From positions 1 to 64,000 of the forward strand of contig CAZAIB010000015.1 in NCBI GenBank assembly GCA_964485095.1: 64,000 bases of DNA, in the 5' to 3' direction. A program made the translations under genes and the position numbers. Below are positions 7,457-17,566 of this stretch, in pieces. The notes under the pieces are model-generated. The model was not told the origin of the DNA. It saw only the letters and a program-made list of their open reading frames with translations, and did not search any database. The stretch's first letter is position 1, and every line of letters starts with the position of its first letter. Origin of the DNA: CAYNWT01 sp964485095. Its GTDB lineage: Bacteria; Planctomycetota; Planctomycetia; Planctomycetales; Planctomycetaceae.

Positions 7457-9853
7457 ATGACTTCGGCATTCAAACAACTGGTCGAATGGTACCTCGGCAT
7501 GCAGTCCGCCGAACCGGGCGAGGCGACCGCTTGGACGTGGCGTACCAGCGGCTGGTTCTCTTCGGCTCCCACATGGTTGCTGTTGTTGGCTGTCGCGGCA
7601 ACGATTGTCGGAGTCGTTGCCGTTTACCGTCGCGACGCGCGGTCGCTTTCGTGGAAACGCCGTTGGACACTGGTCGCACTGCGATTGGTTAGTCTGGCTG
7701 TTCTCCTGGTGCTGCTGCTGCAGGTGACGCTGTCGATCGATCGAACCAGCCTGCCGTATATCGCGTTGATGATAGACGACTCTGGCAGCATGGAGTTCCA
7801 GGACGACTACTCAGACACACCGGATGCAGAAGCCGCAGCCGAACTATCGGGCGGCAAAGAAGCAGCCACGCGGTTCGCTTTGACGCAGGAAATGCTGACG
7901 CGAAACCGCGGCTTGCTGGAACAACTGGCGGCGAAATATCGATTGCGGCTGTACCGGTTCTCCGATCAGGCCGAACCTCTCAGAACCGACAACCCGCGCG
8001 ATGTGGGCGGGCTGGCGAAGGTCATTCAGGAACTGAAAGCGACCGGCCAGGACACAGCTCCCGCGGCAGCGATGCGTCAGGTGCTGGACGAGTTCCGTGG
8101 CGATTCTCCGACGGCCATTGTGGTTCTGACCGATGGCGTCTCAACGCGCGGCGATAAGAACCGGTTGCAGCGAGCCGCTTCGGCTGCGAACCGGCAGGCG
8201 GTTCCGTTGTATGTGGTGGGTATGGGCAGCACGAAAGCCGCCAGCGACCTGAAGCTGACCGACGTGAATGTCGATGAGGTTGCGATTGTCGATGAGACCA
8301 TTCTGTTCACAGCGAACCTGCAGTCGCAGGGCTTCGAAAATCGCGAAGTCTTCCTGGAACTCCGCGACGCCACCAGCGACGAACGCCTGGTCGGACAGAC
8401 AATCAAGCTCACTGAGACTTCCCAGCCAATCGAACTCAGTTACCTGCCGACAGTGGCTGGTGAGTTCGATTATCGGATCGGTGTGGTCCCGCTTGATGGC
8501 GAACACATCACAGAAAACAACTTCGAAGTACGACACGTGAGCGTTCGCGAAGGACGCATTCGAGTTCTGCTTGTCGATACGTTGCCGCGATATGAGTTCC
8601 GTTACGTCAAGCATCTGCTGGAACGTTCAGAAGGTGATTCGGGATCCATCGAACTCAACACGGTTCTGCTGGACGCCGACCCGGAATGGACGGCGTTAGA
8701 TACTTCGGCCGCGGCACTGCAGGGTCGCGTTCCCGCTTCGGCCGATCAGCTTAACCAGTACGATGTCATCATTCTGGGCGACGTCGATCCCAACATGCTT
8801 AGCCCCACGACTCAGGAAGGCCTGCGCGATTTTGTGCGTGAGAAGGGTGGTGGAGTCGTCCTGATTGCCGGTCCGAAACACAATCCACACGCGTACCGTG
8901 GAACTCAAATCGAACCGCTGATCCCCATTGCACTCGATCAAGTAACCGCCGCCAGCTTCACGCAGTACAGCGAAACGGGATTGCGGGTCGAACCGACGTT
9001 GGCCGGCCGACGCGGTACGTCACTGTTTAGGTTTGGAGACAATGAATCGTTAATCGCAAAGTCGATTGCCAGTCTGCCTAAGCTGCATTCGGCGTTTCGG
9101 ATAACTGAAGCAACCGCCGGCACCAGCGTGTTAGCCAGCGATGCGAAGACCAATGCTCCGATTATCGTCAGCCGGCAGCATGGAGCCGGCCGAGTGGTCC
9201 TGCACGCGACGGACGATTTGTGGAAGTGGCGTTACCGCTCGGGCGACGACATCTACGGTCGCTATTGGATCTCGCTGATTCGATTCCTCAGCCGTTCCAG
9301 TCTGCTGGGTCGCGACAACGCGGCGGAACTCATGACGAACCGCGAAACCTACGACCGCGGCGAAAATGTTTTGTTCCAATTGAGGTTCCTGGACAGTCGT
9401 CGCCAGCCGACCGATGGGAATGTATCGATAAGCGTCGACCGGCGTGGTGGAGCGTCAAGTATTCTGCAACTGGAACCATCACCCGAGTTCCCCGACGTGT
9501 ACGCTGGAGCTCTGCCATCGCCCGACGAAGGAACCTACCACGCGTGGGTCACCAAGCCGGTCTTCGAAGACGCTCCACCATCCACGGACTTCCGCGTTCA
9601 ACAGACCGGGCGCGAACTACTAGTACGTGAGATGGACCTCATCGGCCTACGGGCTGCGGCCAAAGCGACTCGCGGCAGGTACTATTCTTTAAGCACCATC
9701 AGTCGACTGGTTCGCGATTTACCAGCCGGCCGCGCGGTGGCGATGGAAAGCGGAAAGCCGATTCCGCTGTGGAGTCGGCCGGAACTACTGCTATTGGTTG
9801 TGTTTCTGTTGGCATTGGAATGGTTCTTACGCAAGAACGCGCGGCTGGTATAA
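7457..9853 (+). CDS. VWA-domain membrane protein (BatA/glutamine-amidotransferase-like)
   Basis: The 798-residue protein has membrane segments at about residues 36-55 and 70-92, then a VWA domain with an intact MIDAS motif (MIDDSGSM, with ALTQEM..., VVLTDGVST). An Ig-like stretch follows (VDETILFTANLQSQGFENREV). Next is a Rossmann/class I glutamine amidotransferase-like segment (VRILLVDTLPRYEFRYVKHLLE, DVIILGDVDPNML, EKGGGVVLIAGPKHNPHAY). There is another beta region and a final membrane helix at about 775-793 (RPELLLLVVFLLALEWFL). This architecture is typical of planctomycete proteins encoded beside DUF4175-like genes in aerotolerance-type (Bat) loci. The DUF4175-like gene follows by 29 bp. 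The role is probably envelope assembly; this is inference. Confidence 0.88.
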   Translation: MTSAFKQLVEWYLGMQSAEPGEATAWTWRTSGWFSSAPTWLLLLAVAATIVGVVAVYRRDARSLSWKRRWTLVALRLVSLAVLLVLLLQVTLSIDRTSLPYIALMIDDSGSMEFQDDYSDTPDAEAAAELSGGKEAATRFALTQEMLTRNRGLLEQLAAKYRLRLYRFSDQAEPLRTDNPRDVGGLAKVIQELKATGQDTAPAAAMRQVLDEFRGDSPTAIVVLTDGVSTRGDKNRLQRAASAANRQAVPLYVVGMGSTKAASDLKLTDVNVDEVAIVDETILFTANLQSQGFENREVFLELRDATSDERLVGQTIKLTETSQPIELSYLPTVAGEFDYRIGVVPLDGEHITENNFEVRHVSVREGRIRVLLVDTLPRYEFRYVKHLLERSEGDSGSIELNTVLLDADPEWTALDTSAAALQGRVPASADQLNQYDVIILGDVDPNMLSPTTQEGLRDFVREKGGGVVLIAGPKHNPHAYRGTQIEPLIPIALDQVTAASFTQYSETGLRVEPTLAGRRGTSLFRFGDNESLIAKSIASLPKLHSAFRITEATAGTSVLASDAKTNAPIIVSRQHGAGRVVLHATDDLWKWRYRSGDDIYGRYWISLIRFLSRSSLLGRDNAAELMTNRETYDRGENVLFQLRFLDSRRQPTDGNVSISVDRRGGASSILQLEPSPEFPDVYAGALPSPDEGTYHAWVTKPVFEDAPPSTDFRVQQTGRELLVREMDLIGLRAAAKATRGRYYSLSTISRLVRDLPAGRAVAMESGKPIPLWSRPELLLLVVFLLALEWFLRKNARLV

Positions 9854-9882
9854 TTGGCTGACAACTCATCCGCGGCAACGAT

Positions 9883-12800
9883 ATGTCTTCACAACTGCTT
9901 AGCCCTTTGCGTTCACTTAGAACGACCCTGCGTCGCCTGGCGATAACGCGGGGCGTGGCTTTGGCAATTGCGTCGTTGTTGGCTCTTGTGATTGCGACGG
10001 GAACCGTTGACTGGTTCGTTCATGTCGATGATCACGGAACACGGTTACTGCTGGGCCTGGTGATTTGTAGTGTTGTGCTGTTCGTACTGTGGCGCTGGGT
10101 TGTTCAACCCGGTTTCGCCAGGTTAAGTGATTTGCAGGTCGCTCAGCGAATTGAACAAGCGCACCCGGAACTCAAGGGGCGGCTCAGCACATCAGTCGAT
10201 TTTGTATCCGGAACACCAATCGGTTCCGACGAACTTCGCGAACACACCGTCGGTGCTGCAACCGGCGCGCTAACCGAACTGGAAATTGAGACTCTTCCCG
10301 ACCGCCAACCCATGAAGCGGGCACTCGTTGCCGCCGGGTTAGCGACCGCGGTCGCGGCGACGTTGTTTGTGGTTCGCCCGCTGGAAGCCAAAACGGCCGT
10401 TGGCCGTCTGGTGACTCCATTCAAAGACATCCCGTGGCCGCGCACCACCGACTTTCGAGTGATCAGCGAAGAGGGCCAAACACTCCCCGACAACATCGCG
10501 CTGACGCTGGTACGGGGCGAGTTCCGAGAGATCCTGGTTGAAAACACAAAAGGAGAACTGCCACTGGACGCCGCCGTCGAATACCGACTTGGCCGCGACG
10601 GTAAGTCTCGGTTCGAAACTCTTCAGGCAGTCAACCTGGAAACAGAAACCGCTGGCGATGTTGGCCGCGCGGTTCTGTCGCCGGGTAAGAGCCCTGTTTA
10701 TTTTCGAGCGACCGGCGGCGACCACAAGTCGCCCTGGTACCGGCTGGATGTTGTCTCGCCGCCGAAGTTGTCGAACGTCGATATCACCATCCAGCACCCG
10801 GCGTATGCGAACCGTGAAGATGAGCGATTGCAGAAAGGGAAGACGTCGGTTCAAGCTTTTGTTGGTTCAACAATTCTTGTGACCGCCAAGACCAACGAGC
10901 CGATTGGCGAAGCGTCGATTGCCGTCCAGAGCAAGCAAATCGAGGCCACGCTGCAGGAGGATGGAACCACTCTGGTTGCGTCGTTTGAGGTTGAACGAGA
11001 GGGAGTCTCTTCGTGGTGGATCGATTTGGTTGGCCGAACCGGGATCGCGAACCCACGCCCACCGCGGTATGAATTGCGAGCCGTCCAGGACATGCCGCCG
11101 GTTGTGTTCATTGAAGAACCGGCGGATGACCTGCAGGTGACTGCCAACGCAGTTGTTCCGGTGCGGGTCACGGTGACCGACGATCAGGCAATCGAAACAG
11201 TCGCTCTTAGCTGGCAAACCAGTACGGCAGACGGCGAACCGGTGGAGGTCCCGCTGACTCAGGATCCAAGTGAAGAACCAACAACCGTCGGCGGTGCAGC
11301 CGAATTCCGGATCGCCGATTTGGGTCTGACCGATGGAACCAGGCTGGTTCTACAGGCGACTGCCAACGACCGTTACGATGGCGAACCATCGCATCTGACC
11401 ACATCAGAACCTCGCGTTCTGACAATCGTGTCTGCAGCTGCGAAGAAGGTAGAACTCGCGCGTGCACAGGCGGATCTCATGGACGAACTCCAGCGCGCCT
11501 TGGATTCGCAAACGCGGACGCGAGACAACGTTGCAGACTTGCAAATCCAGCAACGTGAGACCGGACAGCTAAGACGAACCGACCTTGATTTGCTAAAGCG
11601 AACGGAGATCGACCAGCATCGCATCGCATCGACTCTGTTCGACGAAGCCGACGGACTGCGAACTCGAATCGAGCGACTGACTAAGCAGTTCGATGCAAAT
11701 GGAATTGAAGCCCCAGGCTCTCGCCAACAACTGGCTGCCTTGTTGGGCGAGTTGGATCATGTTCGTGACGAAGTTATGTCGCTGCTTCAGTCGGGACTCA
11801 CGGACGTTCGGAAAGCGGTTGAAAACTCGATCAACCAACCTGATTCCGACAACATCGCTCGCGTAAAAGATGCCGATGCCCGTTTGGAGGGCGTCGAGAG
11901 CCGGCAGGAAGAAGTCATTGAATCGCTGGCATCGGTTCTAAATGGAGCCGATGCGTGGAAGAAACAGGTTGACCTAAACAGCGCGCTGGCTGAGATTACC
12001 GAACGCCAGGCGAAGCTGGTGGTTGAATCAACACAACTGGCAGAACGAGGCCTTCAATCAGACGCCGAAACCGCCCGGCAACAATCGGCTGATGGACGGC
12101 GGTTGGCTCGACAACAGCAGCGCGTTGCTGATCAACTGGACGACCTCCTGGACAACGTCGATGCGGCGATCGGGGAACTCACCGAACCCGATCCAACGGC
12201 CGCAGCGCGATTGCAAACCGGCCGGGACTTTGCCGACAAACGCAGCCCATCGGTGACAATGCGAGAAGCGGTGGGCGAACTTGAGTCTGGCAAGGCCGGA
12301 GCCGCGGCGGACTTGCAGGCGAAAGCGACGACCGACTTGCAGGAACTAGCCAGGCTGTTTGCAGATCCGACCGCTCAGCCGTACGACGCTTTGGTTGACA
12401 ATCTGGCCGACGCGGAAGCATCGCTGGCAGAACTGGCAAACCAACAGGCCGAAGTGGCGAACGATCTAAAGTCAGGTACCAACACGGATACGGCAGCGCA
12501 GCGGCAGGCCGAAATTCGCAGCCGGACAGAACGGCAACAACGAAAGCTTGACCGTTCTTCGGCCAACCAGGCAAGCAACGATCTAGCCGCCGCGGTTCAG
12601 GAAATGCTGAACGCAGAAGAATCCATCGCCGACAACGATCGCAGCAGCGCCGCAAACAGTGCGGCGGCGGCAGCTGATGCAATCCGCAAAGCCATGAAAT
12701 CAGCGGAAGAACGCCGACAACAGCTGGAACGCCAATCGCAGCAGGACGACCTACTTGCGTCAGTTAAGCAGCTGACCCAAATCGTCACGGTTCAACAGTT

Positions 12801-13371
12801 GCTCCTGGACAAAACAACAAACCTGGACAAGACCATCGCAACGACTGGCCGCAGGACTCGCAAGCAGTCCCGCGAGATTCTGAGCCTCGGTTCAGAACAG
12901 GAACAACTCGCGCAAGAAGTCGATTCGGTGGCGGTCATCATGGAACCAGAACCCGTTGTCGCTCTCCTGCTGCAAACCGCTGGCGATCAAATGCGGCAGG
13001 CGCAAAGTGGGCTCTCAGAACGCCGCACCGACGTAGAGACAAGGGGCGCCCAACAGGCGGCGATCGTGGTGGTCAAGGACGTAATTACTGCTCTCCAGCC
13101 GCCTCAGGAGAAACCCGCCGCTGATAATTCAACGCAACCAAACGACAACGACCAGCAGCCCGCGGATGGCGAGCAGGAACTGGTTTCAATCGCCGCTCGA
13201 CTTAAGTTAATGCGAGCCCTCCAGTTTACAATCAACCAGCGAACGACAGCGCTTAGCAAGCTACCGATTGAAGAAACGGAAGCAGAACGCAAAACGCTTG
13301 CAGACCGGCAGCAGCAAATGGCCGAACTTGCCGCGAAACTGCTAGCGGAACTCACCGGGGAGGCACCATGA
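9883..13371 (+). CDS. DUF4175-like giant coiled-coil membrane protein
   Basis: The 1162-residue protein has two N-terminal membrane helices (about residues 22-45 and 50-72) and a third near 145-165 (ALVAAGLATAVAATLFVV). A beta-sandwich region about 180-520 contains YRLDVVSPPKLSNVDITIQHPAYANRED, a signature of DUF4175-like proteins. From about 530 to the end it is almost continuous Gln/Ala/Asp/Arg-rich coiled coil (EKVELARAQADLMDELQRALD-type heptads). A break with NSTQPNDNDQQPADG lies near 1090. The stop overlaps the next ATG by 4 bases. It probably forms an envelope-spanning scaffold with the VWA protein. The exact function is unknown. Confidence 0.82.
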   Translation: MSSQLLSPLRSLRTTLRRLAITRGVALAIASLLALVIATGTVDWFVHVDDHGTRLLLGLVICSVVLFVLWRWVVQPGFARLSDLQVAQRIEQAHPELKGRLSTSVDFVSGTPIGSDELREHTVGAATGALTELEIETLPDRQPMKRALVAAGLATAVAATLFVVRPLEAKTAVGRLVTPFKDIPWPRTTDFRVISEEGQTLPDNIALTLVRGEFREILVENTKGELPLDAAVEYRLGRDGKSRFETLQAVNLETETAGDVGRAVLSPGKSPVYFRATGGDHKSPWYRLDVVSPPKLSNVDITIQHPAYANREDERLQKGKTSVQAFVGSTILVTAKTNEPIGEASIAVQSKQIEATLQEDGTTLVASFEVEREGVSSWWIDLVGRTGIANPRPPRYELRAVQDMPPVVFIEEPADDLQVTANAVVPVRVTVTDDQAIETVALSWQTSTADGEPVEVPLTQDPSEEPTTVGGAAEFRIADLGLTDGTRLVLQATANDRYDGEPSHLTTSEPRVLTIVSAAAKKVELARAQADLMDELQRALDSQTRTRDNVADLQIQQRETGQLRRTDLDLLKRTEIDQHRIASTLFDEADGLRTRIERLTKQFDANGIEAPGSRQQLAALLGELDHVRDEVMSLLQSGLTDVRKAVENSINQPDSDNIARVKDADARLEGVESRQEEVIESLASVLNGADAWKKQVDLNSALAEITERQAKLVVESTQLAERGLQSDAETARQQSADGRRLARQQQRVADQLDDLLDNVDAAIGELTEPDPTAAARLQTGRDFADKRSPSVTMREAVGELESGKAGAAADLQAKATTDLQELARLFADPTAQPYDALVDNLADAEASLAELANQQAEVANDLKSGTNTDTAAQRQAEIRSRTERQQRKLDRSSANQASNDLAAAVQEMLNAEESIADNDRSSAANSAAAAADAIRKAMKSAEERRQQLERQSQQDDLLASVKQLTQIVTVQQLLLDKTTNLDKTIATTGRRTRKQSREILSLGSEQEQLAQEVDSVAVIMEPEPVVALLLQTAGDQMRQAQSGLSERRTDVETRGAQQAAIVVVKDVITALQPPQEKPAADNSTQPNDNDQQPADGEQELVSIAARLKLMRALQFTINQRTTALSKLPIEETEAERKTLADRQQQMAELAAKLLAELTGEAP

Positions 13372-14015
13372 CGAACCACACCACGCCATGCAGAACGCTG
13401 ATCCTGCTGACGCTATTGTCGATGCCGACCGCGTTCGCTCAGGAGTCCGAGTCAGCGATTACGTCCAAAGAAGATGCTGCCGCCGCTTTGGGTTCTGTTG
13501 TCAGCAACATGAAGCGCGTTGCCGATGGCCTCAAAGACAAACAACAAATCACTGACGAAACTCTGACCACGCAGTCTGACGTCCTGAAGTCACTGGACCA
13601 GCTCATCAAGCTGGCCGACAAGCTGCCTAAAAATAAACGACGGCAGCCGTCTTCGGCTCAACAAAACAGAGAGCCGAATCAGAAGCCGCGGCCAGACCAA
13701 TCCAGGGAAAAGCCACCACAGCAATCTCAGGATCGTCGAGACGATCAGCAGCCGCAGGATTCAACTGACGCGGTCAAAAGCGGCCAGGTCACAGCCGACG
13801 GCCCCGCCCAGCGCAGGCGAATCATGGTTCGGGAAATCTGGGGCCATCTGCCCGCCGCAATGCAGCGGCGACTGATGAGCGGTTCGAAAGAGAAGCCGCT
13901 TCCAAAGTACCAGCAACTGGTCGAACAATACTTCCAGGCGATCGCGGAGAAGAAACCAGCTCCAAAACGCGATCAACGCACATCACCGGCTCCAAAGTCC
14001 AGCGGGAAGAAGTAG
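13368..14015 (+). CDS. Small secreted Gln/Pro/Lys-rich protein
   Basis: The 215-residue product starts with a signal peptide (MTNHTTPCRTLILLTLLSMPTAFAQE, cleavage after AFA). Then come a helical segment (AAALGSVVSNMKRVADGLKDKQQITDETL...LIKLADKLPKNK) and a long low-complexity Gln/Pro/Arg/Lys linker. A short conserved-looking block (RRRIMVREIWGHLPAAMQRRLMSGSKEKPLPKYQQLVEQYFQAIAEK) precedes the basic tail. That last block resembles the ends of other planctomycete proteins encoded after DUF4175-like genes. It overlaps the preceding stop, so it is co-translated and probably works with that protein. No named domain. Confidence 0.8.
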   Translation: MTNHTTPCRTLILLTLLSMPTAFAQESESAITSKEDAAAALGSVVSNMKRVADGLKDKQQITDETLTTQSDVLKSLDQLIKLADKLPKNKRRQPSSAQQNREPNQKPRPDQSREKPPQQSQDRRDDQQPQDSTDAVKSGQVTADGPAQRRRIMVREIWGHLPAAMQRRLMSGSKEKPLPKYQQLVEQYFQAIAEKKPAPKRDQRTSPAPKSSGKK

Positions 14016-14100
14016 TCAATCCGTGTGAAGTGAAGAATCGTTGTTGTTGCGGTAGAGTGATTGCACACCAAAGACGCGCACTACCTGCAGGACAACTTCG

Positions 14101-15480
14101 ATGAGCGATGACTCGGCATCCAGCCTGAACCAGAAATGGTACGAAGGCATTACCGGCTATCAGTGGCTTGTGCTGACTGTCGCGTCGCTGGGATGGGTGT
14201 TCGACATCTTCGAAGGCCAGGTCTTTGTTGCCAGTATGCGCGACGCGATGCCGCAGTTGCTGGGTGTTGCATCGGCAGACGACCCGCTGGTGAGTACCTG
14301 GAATAACTACGCCCTGGCATCGTTTCTTTTGGGTGGAGCGTTCGGCGGCATTCTATTTGGGATGCTTAGCGACAAGATTGGCCGGTCGAAAACAATGATC
14401 ATCACGATCTTGTTTTACTCAGTCTTTACAGCTGTCACTGCATTCGCGAACGCCCCGTGGCAGATGGTGGTTTTGAGGTTCCTGGTTGCGATGGGAGTCG
14501 GTGGCGAATGGGCCGTCGCCAGCGCCATGGTGGCCGAGGTCATGCCAAAGCGATCTCGAGCGCAAATGTCGTCAATCTTTCACGCGTCCAGCGTGTTCGG
14601 AACCCTGATGGCGGTTGCTGTCGGTTTCTTCATCATCGGAGCCAAGGTGTGGGGCGACGACACATGGCGCCTTGGGTTCCTCATCGGAATTGTTCCGGCG
14701 CTGCTGGTTGTTGTCATCCGCTGGAAAATGAAAGAACCAGAACAGTGGCGTGAAGCAAAAGAACGCGAGAAGCAGGACGCGACGCAGGTCACCGGTTCGA
14801 TACCAGACCTGTTCAACTCACAGAACCTGCGAAACACTGTTGTTGGAATTGCACTGGCCACGATTGGCCTGGTGACGTTTTGGGGCTGTCACATTTATGG
14901 CAAGAACGCACTACTGCGGTCTGCTCAGAACGAGGCGATTGCTACCGAGGGCCTGGCTGCCGACACGGGCAAGGAGTTAAAGGAGGCCGCGTTCAAGAAA
15001 CACTCCGCCACAATCAAACGTGCTGAGATGATTAGCATGTGCCTGAACACAATCGGCGGCGGACTGGGGCTGGTTCTGTTCGGTTCCATCTCAAACATGA
15101 TCGGACGCAAAGGCGCGTTTGTGATGTATCACGCTGGCGGACTGGTCATGGCACTATTGATGTTTCTGTATCTGATACCGCAGAACGCGTCGTTCGGAAT
15201 CCTTTGCGCGGCTCTTCCGGTGTTTGGGTTCCTCACGCTGGGAATGCATGCTGGCTACGCCGTGTACTTCCCCGAACTCTTTCCAACTCGTCTGCGCGGA
15301 ACAGGAACCGGCGTGTGCTTCAACGCGGGCCGGTTTGGGACAGCAGCAGCCATACTGATAGCCGGTTGGCAGGGCTGGAAGCCAGAACAAACGGCTCTCT
15401 ATCTCGCGCCGCTGTTTGGGGTTGGCATCCTTGTCACACTAGCCGCCAGGGAGACGCGTGGCGAAGAATTGCCTGAGTAG
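14101..15480 (+). CDS. MFS transporter (sugar/organic acid:H+ symporter type)
   Basis: The 459-residue protein has about 12 membrane helices and the MFS signature between helices 2 and 3, FGGILFGMLSDKIGRSKTMI. The cytoplasmic repeat in the second half is FGSISNMIGRKGAF. The opening WYEGITGYQWLVLTVASLGWVFDIFEGQ and the later YAVYFPELFPTRLRGTGTGVCFNAGRFGTAAA are typical of the metabolite:H+ symporter / aromatic acid / sialic acid-type subgroup common in planctomycetes. A hydrophilic insertion of about 45 residues (NALLRSAQNEAIATEGLAADTGKELKEAAFKKH) separates helices 7 and 8. The substrate cannot be read from sequence. It is monocistronic as far as can be seen. Confidence 0.9.
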   Translation: MSDDSASSLNQKWYEGITGYQWLVLTVASLGWVFDIFEGQVFVASMRDAMPQLLGVASADDPLVSTWNNYALASFLLGGAFGGILFGMLSDKIGRSKTMIITILFYSVFTAVTAFANAPWQMVVLRFLVAMGVGGEWAVASAMVAEVMPKRSRAQMSSIFHASSVFGTLMAVAVGFFIIGAKVWGDDTWRLGFLIGIVPALLVVVIRWKMKEPEQWREAKEREKQDATQVTGSIPDLFNSQNLRNTVVGIALATIGLVTFWGCHIYGKNALLRSAQNEAIATEGLAADTGKELKEAAFKKHSATIKRAEMISMCLNTIGGGLGLVLFGSISNMIGRKGAFVMYHAGGLVMALLMFLYLIPQNASFGILCAALPVFGFLTLGMHAGYAVYFPELFPTRLRGTGTGVCFNAGRFGTAAAILIAGWQGWKPEQTALYLAPLFGVGILVTLAARETRGEELPE

Positions 15481-15561
15481 GCACAGCAGAGATTGGAAGC
15501 TTGACCCCAGTCCGTTGAGTTGGAAGATGAAACCAGGAAATATTCGACTTAGGCATCCGCA

Positions 15562-16266
15562 ATGAAGACGTTTCTACAACATGCCGCGCTGATCTGCCTC
15601 ACTCTCCATGTTTGCAGTCCGGCAAATGCGAATCTGGTCATCAATACCACTGGTTCGCAACGGGGATCCATTGGACGGTTTGGGGAGAGTACGTCAGGGA
15701 CACCGGCAACATTCGGCCAGACCTTCACAGTCGTTGCCGGTGCTACTGTGCTTGACGAATTCGCGTTTTACGTGACTGAGAATACGGCACTTGACGAAGG
15801 ATTCGAGTTCACATTTCATGTTGGCAGATGGAATGGGTTTCGAGTTGATGGTCCTCTTGTGTTCTCCAGCGGGCCCATGACGAGCACGAATAATGGCGGC
15901 GCTGGCGGGAGCGAAGAGATCCGATTCCAGATCGGGCAAGAACTGGACGTGGGCGACTTGTATGTGGCATTCGTGACGTCGGAAGGCCTGTTTGACGGAG
16001 ACACCGGTACGGTGAGCGTACCGATTGCCGGAACCGCACCGATTTTTGACCCATATACGGGTGGCGAATTTGTCTACGCCCAACGCTTCGACAACTTCAA
16101 CAGTCTTAGCACAACGACGTGGCTCTTTGACTCCAATGACAACACCACCAACTTCGACACGCACTTCGAGGCAGTGTTTTCTGCCGTCCCCGAGCCATCG
16201 TCTGCTATCGGACTGCTATTACTGTGCGTGGCAGGGCTGAACAGTCGCCGCGTCCGCGAACGGTAG
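15562..16266 (+). CDS. PEP-CTERM sorting-signal exported protein
   Basis: The 234-residue product has an N-terminal signal peptide (MKTFLQHAALICLTLHVCSPANA) and a C-terminal PEP-CTERM module: the VPEPSS motif, a hydrophobic helix (AIGLLLLCVAGL) and an Arg-rich end (RRVRER). Such proteins are exported, then processed and anchored by an exosortase. The body (GTPATFGQTFTVVAGATVLDEFAFYV..., later DLYVAFVTSEGLF and TTWLFDSNDNTTNFDTHFEAVF) is a beta-rich carbohydrate-binding-like fold shared by many PEP-CTERM proteins. No exosortase gene is in the window. Confidence 0.85.
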   Translation: MKTFLQHAALICLTLHVCSPANANLVINTTGSQRGSIGRFGESTSGTPATFGQTFTVVAGATVLDEFAFYVTENTALDEGFEFTFHVGRWNGFRVDGPLVFSSGPMTSTNNGGAGGSEEIRFQIGQELDVGDLYVAFVTSEGLFDGDTGTVSVPIAGTAPIFDPYTGGEFVYAQRFDNFNSLSTTTWLFDSNDNTTNFDTHFEAVFSAVPEPSSAIGLLLLCVAGLNSRRVRER

Positions 16267-16414
16267 AACCGGATGGAAGCAGGCGTCTTCGTACGAGTTT
16301 ACGATCAGCCGAGTTGGTTCACCAAGCATCTTGAGGGAACCGCGAAGCTGGCAGAAGACGGTTGGTGTAATATTCAGTACGAGGTGGCGTTACCTGCTTG
16401 CCTGGGATGTGGAC

Positions 16415-17563
16415 TCAGCGGTTCTTTATTCGATCTGCGTTTTGGGCGATCCGCACGAATGCTGAGGCTAGTCGGCCGATCTCTTCTTCTGCCCCAAGCA
16501 GGATAGGGTGGTGTAGCTGGAGTGCATGGTCGTTGATCGCGGTCGCTCCGACCAGATCGTTGCCTGCTTTGAATCTTCGTTTGCTGTGCACGGTGTGAAG
16601 ACCGTGCAGGCTGCGATCGCAGGCGATCCCGTCTGCTCTGGCCGCAGCAGCGAAGTCGTCGCGTTCAAGACCGAACACTGTAGGATCGAGATTCATTCCC
16701 AACTTGTACCATGCGGGCATCGCATTCGGAGTCGATTGTTCGACCATGGAGAGGCCGTCGATCGTTGAAACGGCTTCGGCAATAGCGGCGACACGTTCGT
16801 CGCGGAGACGGTTGCGTTGTTCAAGTTTGGCTAGTTGCGGAACCAGAACAGCGGCCTGCAATTCCGACAGCGGATAGGCCGTGTTCCCTCGAAACGAATG
16901 CAGGTGGATGCGTTGGAACAGCTGTTCGTCATTCCCCAGTATCGCTCCGCCGCGGCCGGCAGTGATTAGCTTGCTGCCACCGAAACTGACAATGCCCAAC
17001 GTTCCGAACGAACCTAATCGCTGACCGCCAAGAGTTGCACCCGTTGCCTGGCACGCATCTTCCAAAATCGCGATGCCTTTTCGGTTCGCGATTTCCATCA
17101 TGGCCGGCATATCCACAACGCCGCCATGCAGGTGTGAGACAACAACGACCTTGGTGGCGTCCGTGATGGCGGCTTCAATTTGATCAATACGAATGCAGAA
17201 GTCCGCCGGATTCGCATCGACCAGAACCGGCGTGGCGCCCAGCATGAGTACGTTCTTAAAACTGGCCGCGTAGTCATACGCAGCAAGAATTACCTCGTCA
17301 CCGGTCTGCACTTTGAGCGACCGCAGTGCGAGTTCGCTGGCGGCGGTTCCGCTGGAACACAGTTCGACCTGTGAACAACCGGACCACGTTGCGAGGTCCG
17401 ACTTTAGCTGTTCGGTGTGCGGACCATGGTACCGACCCCAGGAACCGTCGACCGCCGCGGCCTGGAGCGCGGCGATGACGGACTCGTCGTGGATCGGCCA
17501 TTGCGGTGGCCCGTCTGGGAAAGCCGGTTCGCCACCCAGAATCGCTGGCAGATCGTTGGGCAC
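16415..17563 (-). CDS. DegT/DnrJ/EryC1/StrS-family PLP aminotransferase
   Basis: The 382-residue protein is a fold type I PLP enzyme of the DegT/StrS family, members of which aminate keto-sugars or act as dehydratases. Motifs seen are VELCSSGTAASELALRSL, GDEVILAAYDYAASFKNVLMLGATPVLVD, VVVSHLHGGVVDMPAM, GIAILEDACQATGATLGGQRLGSFGTLGIVSFGGSKLITAGRGG. The Lys of GGSKLITAGRGG is the PLP Schiff-base residue, so it should be active. The start is GTG at 17563. It begins 3 bases after the stop of the large haem protein on the same strand, so the two form an operon. The N-terminal LGGEPAFPDGPPQWP resembles the AHBA synthase-like/YokM-like branch. The substrate is not assignable. Confidence 0.9.
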   Translation of the reverse strand: MPNDLPAILGGEPAFPDGPPQWPIHDESVIAALQAAAVDGSWGRYHGPHTEQLKSDLATWSGCSQVELCSSGTAASELALRSLKVQTGDEVILAAYDYAASFKNVLMLGATPVLVDANPADFCIRIDQIEAAITDATKVVVVSHLHGGVVDMPAMMEIANRKGIAILEDACQATGATLGGQRLGSFGTLGIVSFGGSKLITAGRGGAILGNDEQLFQRIHLHSFRGNTAYPLSELQAAVLVPQLAKLEQRNRLRDERVAAIAEAVSTIDGLSMVEQSTPNAMPAWYKLGMNLDPTVFGLERDDFAAAARADGIACDRSLHGLHTVHSKRRFKAGNDLVGATAINDHALQLHHPILLGAEEEIGRLASAFVRIAQNADRIKNR

Positions 17564-17566
17564 GTT

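Noticed and set aside
16273..16506. 77-codon ORF after the PEP-CTERM gene
   Set aside because: Its second half is antisense to the aminotransferase, and the first half shows no recognisable family. Coding is not supported.
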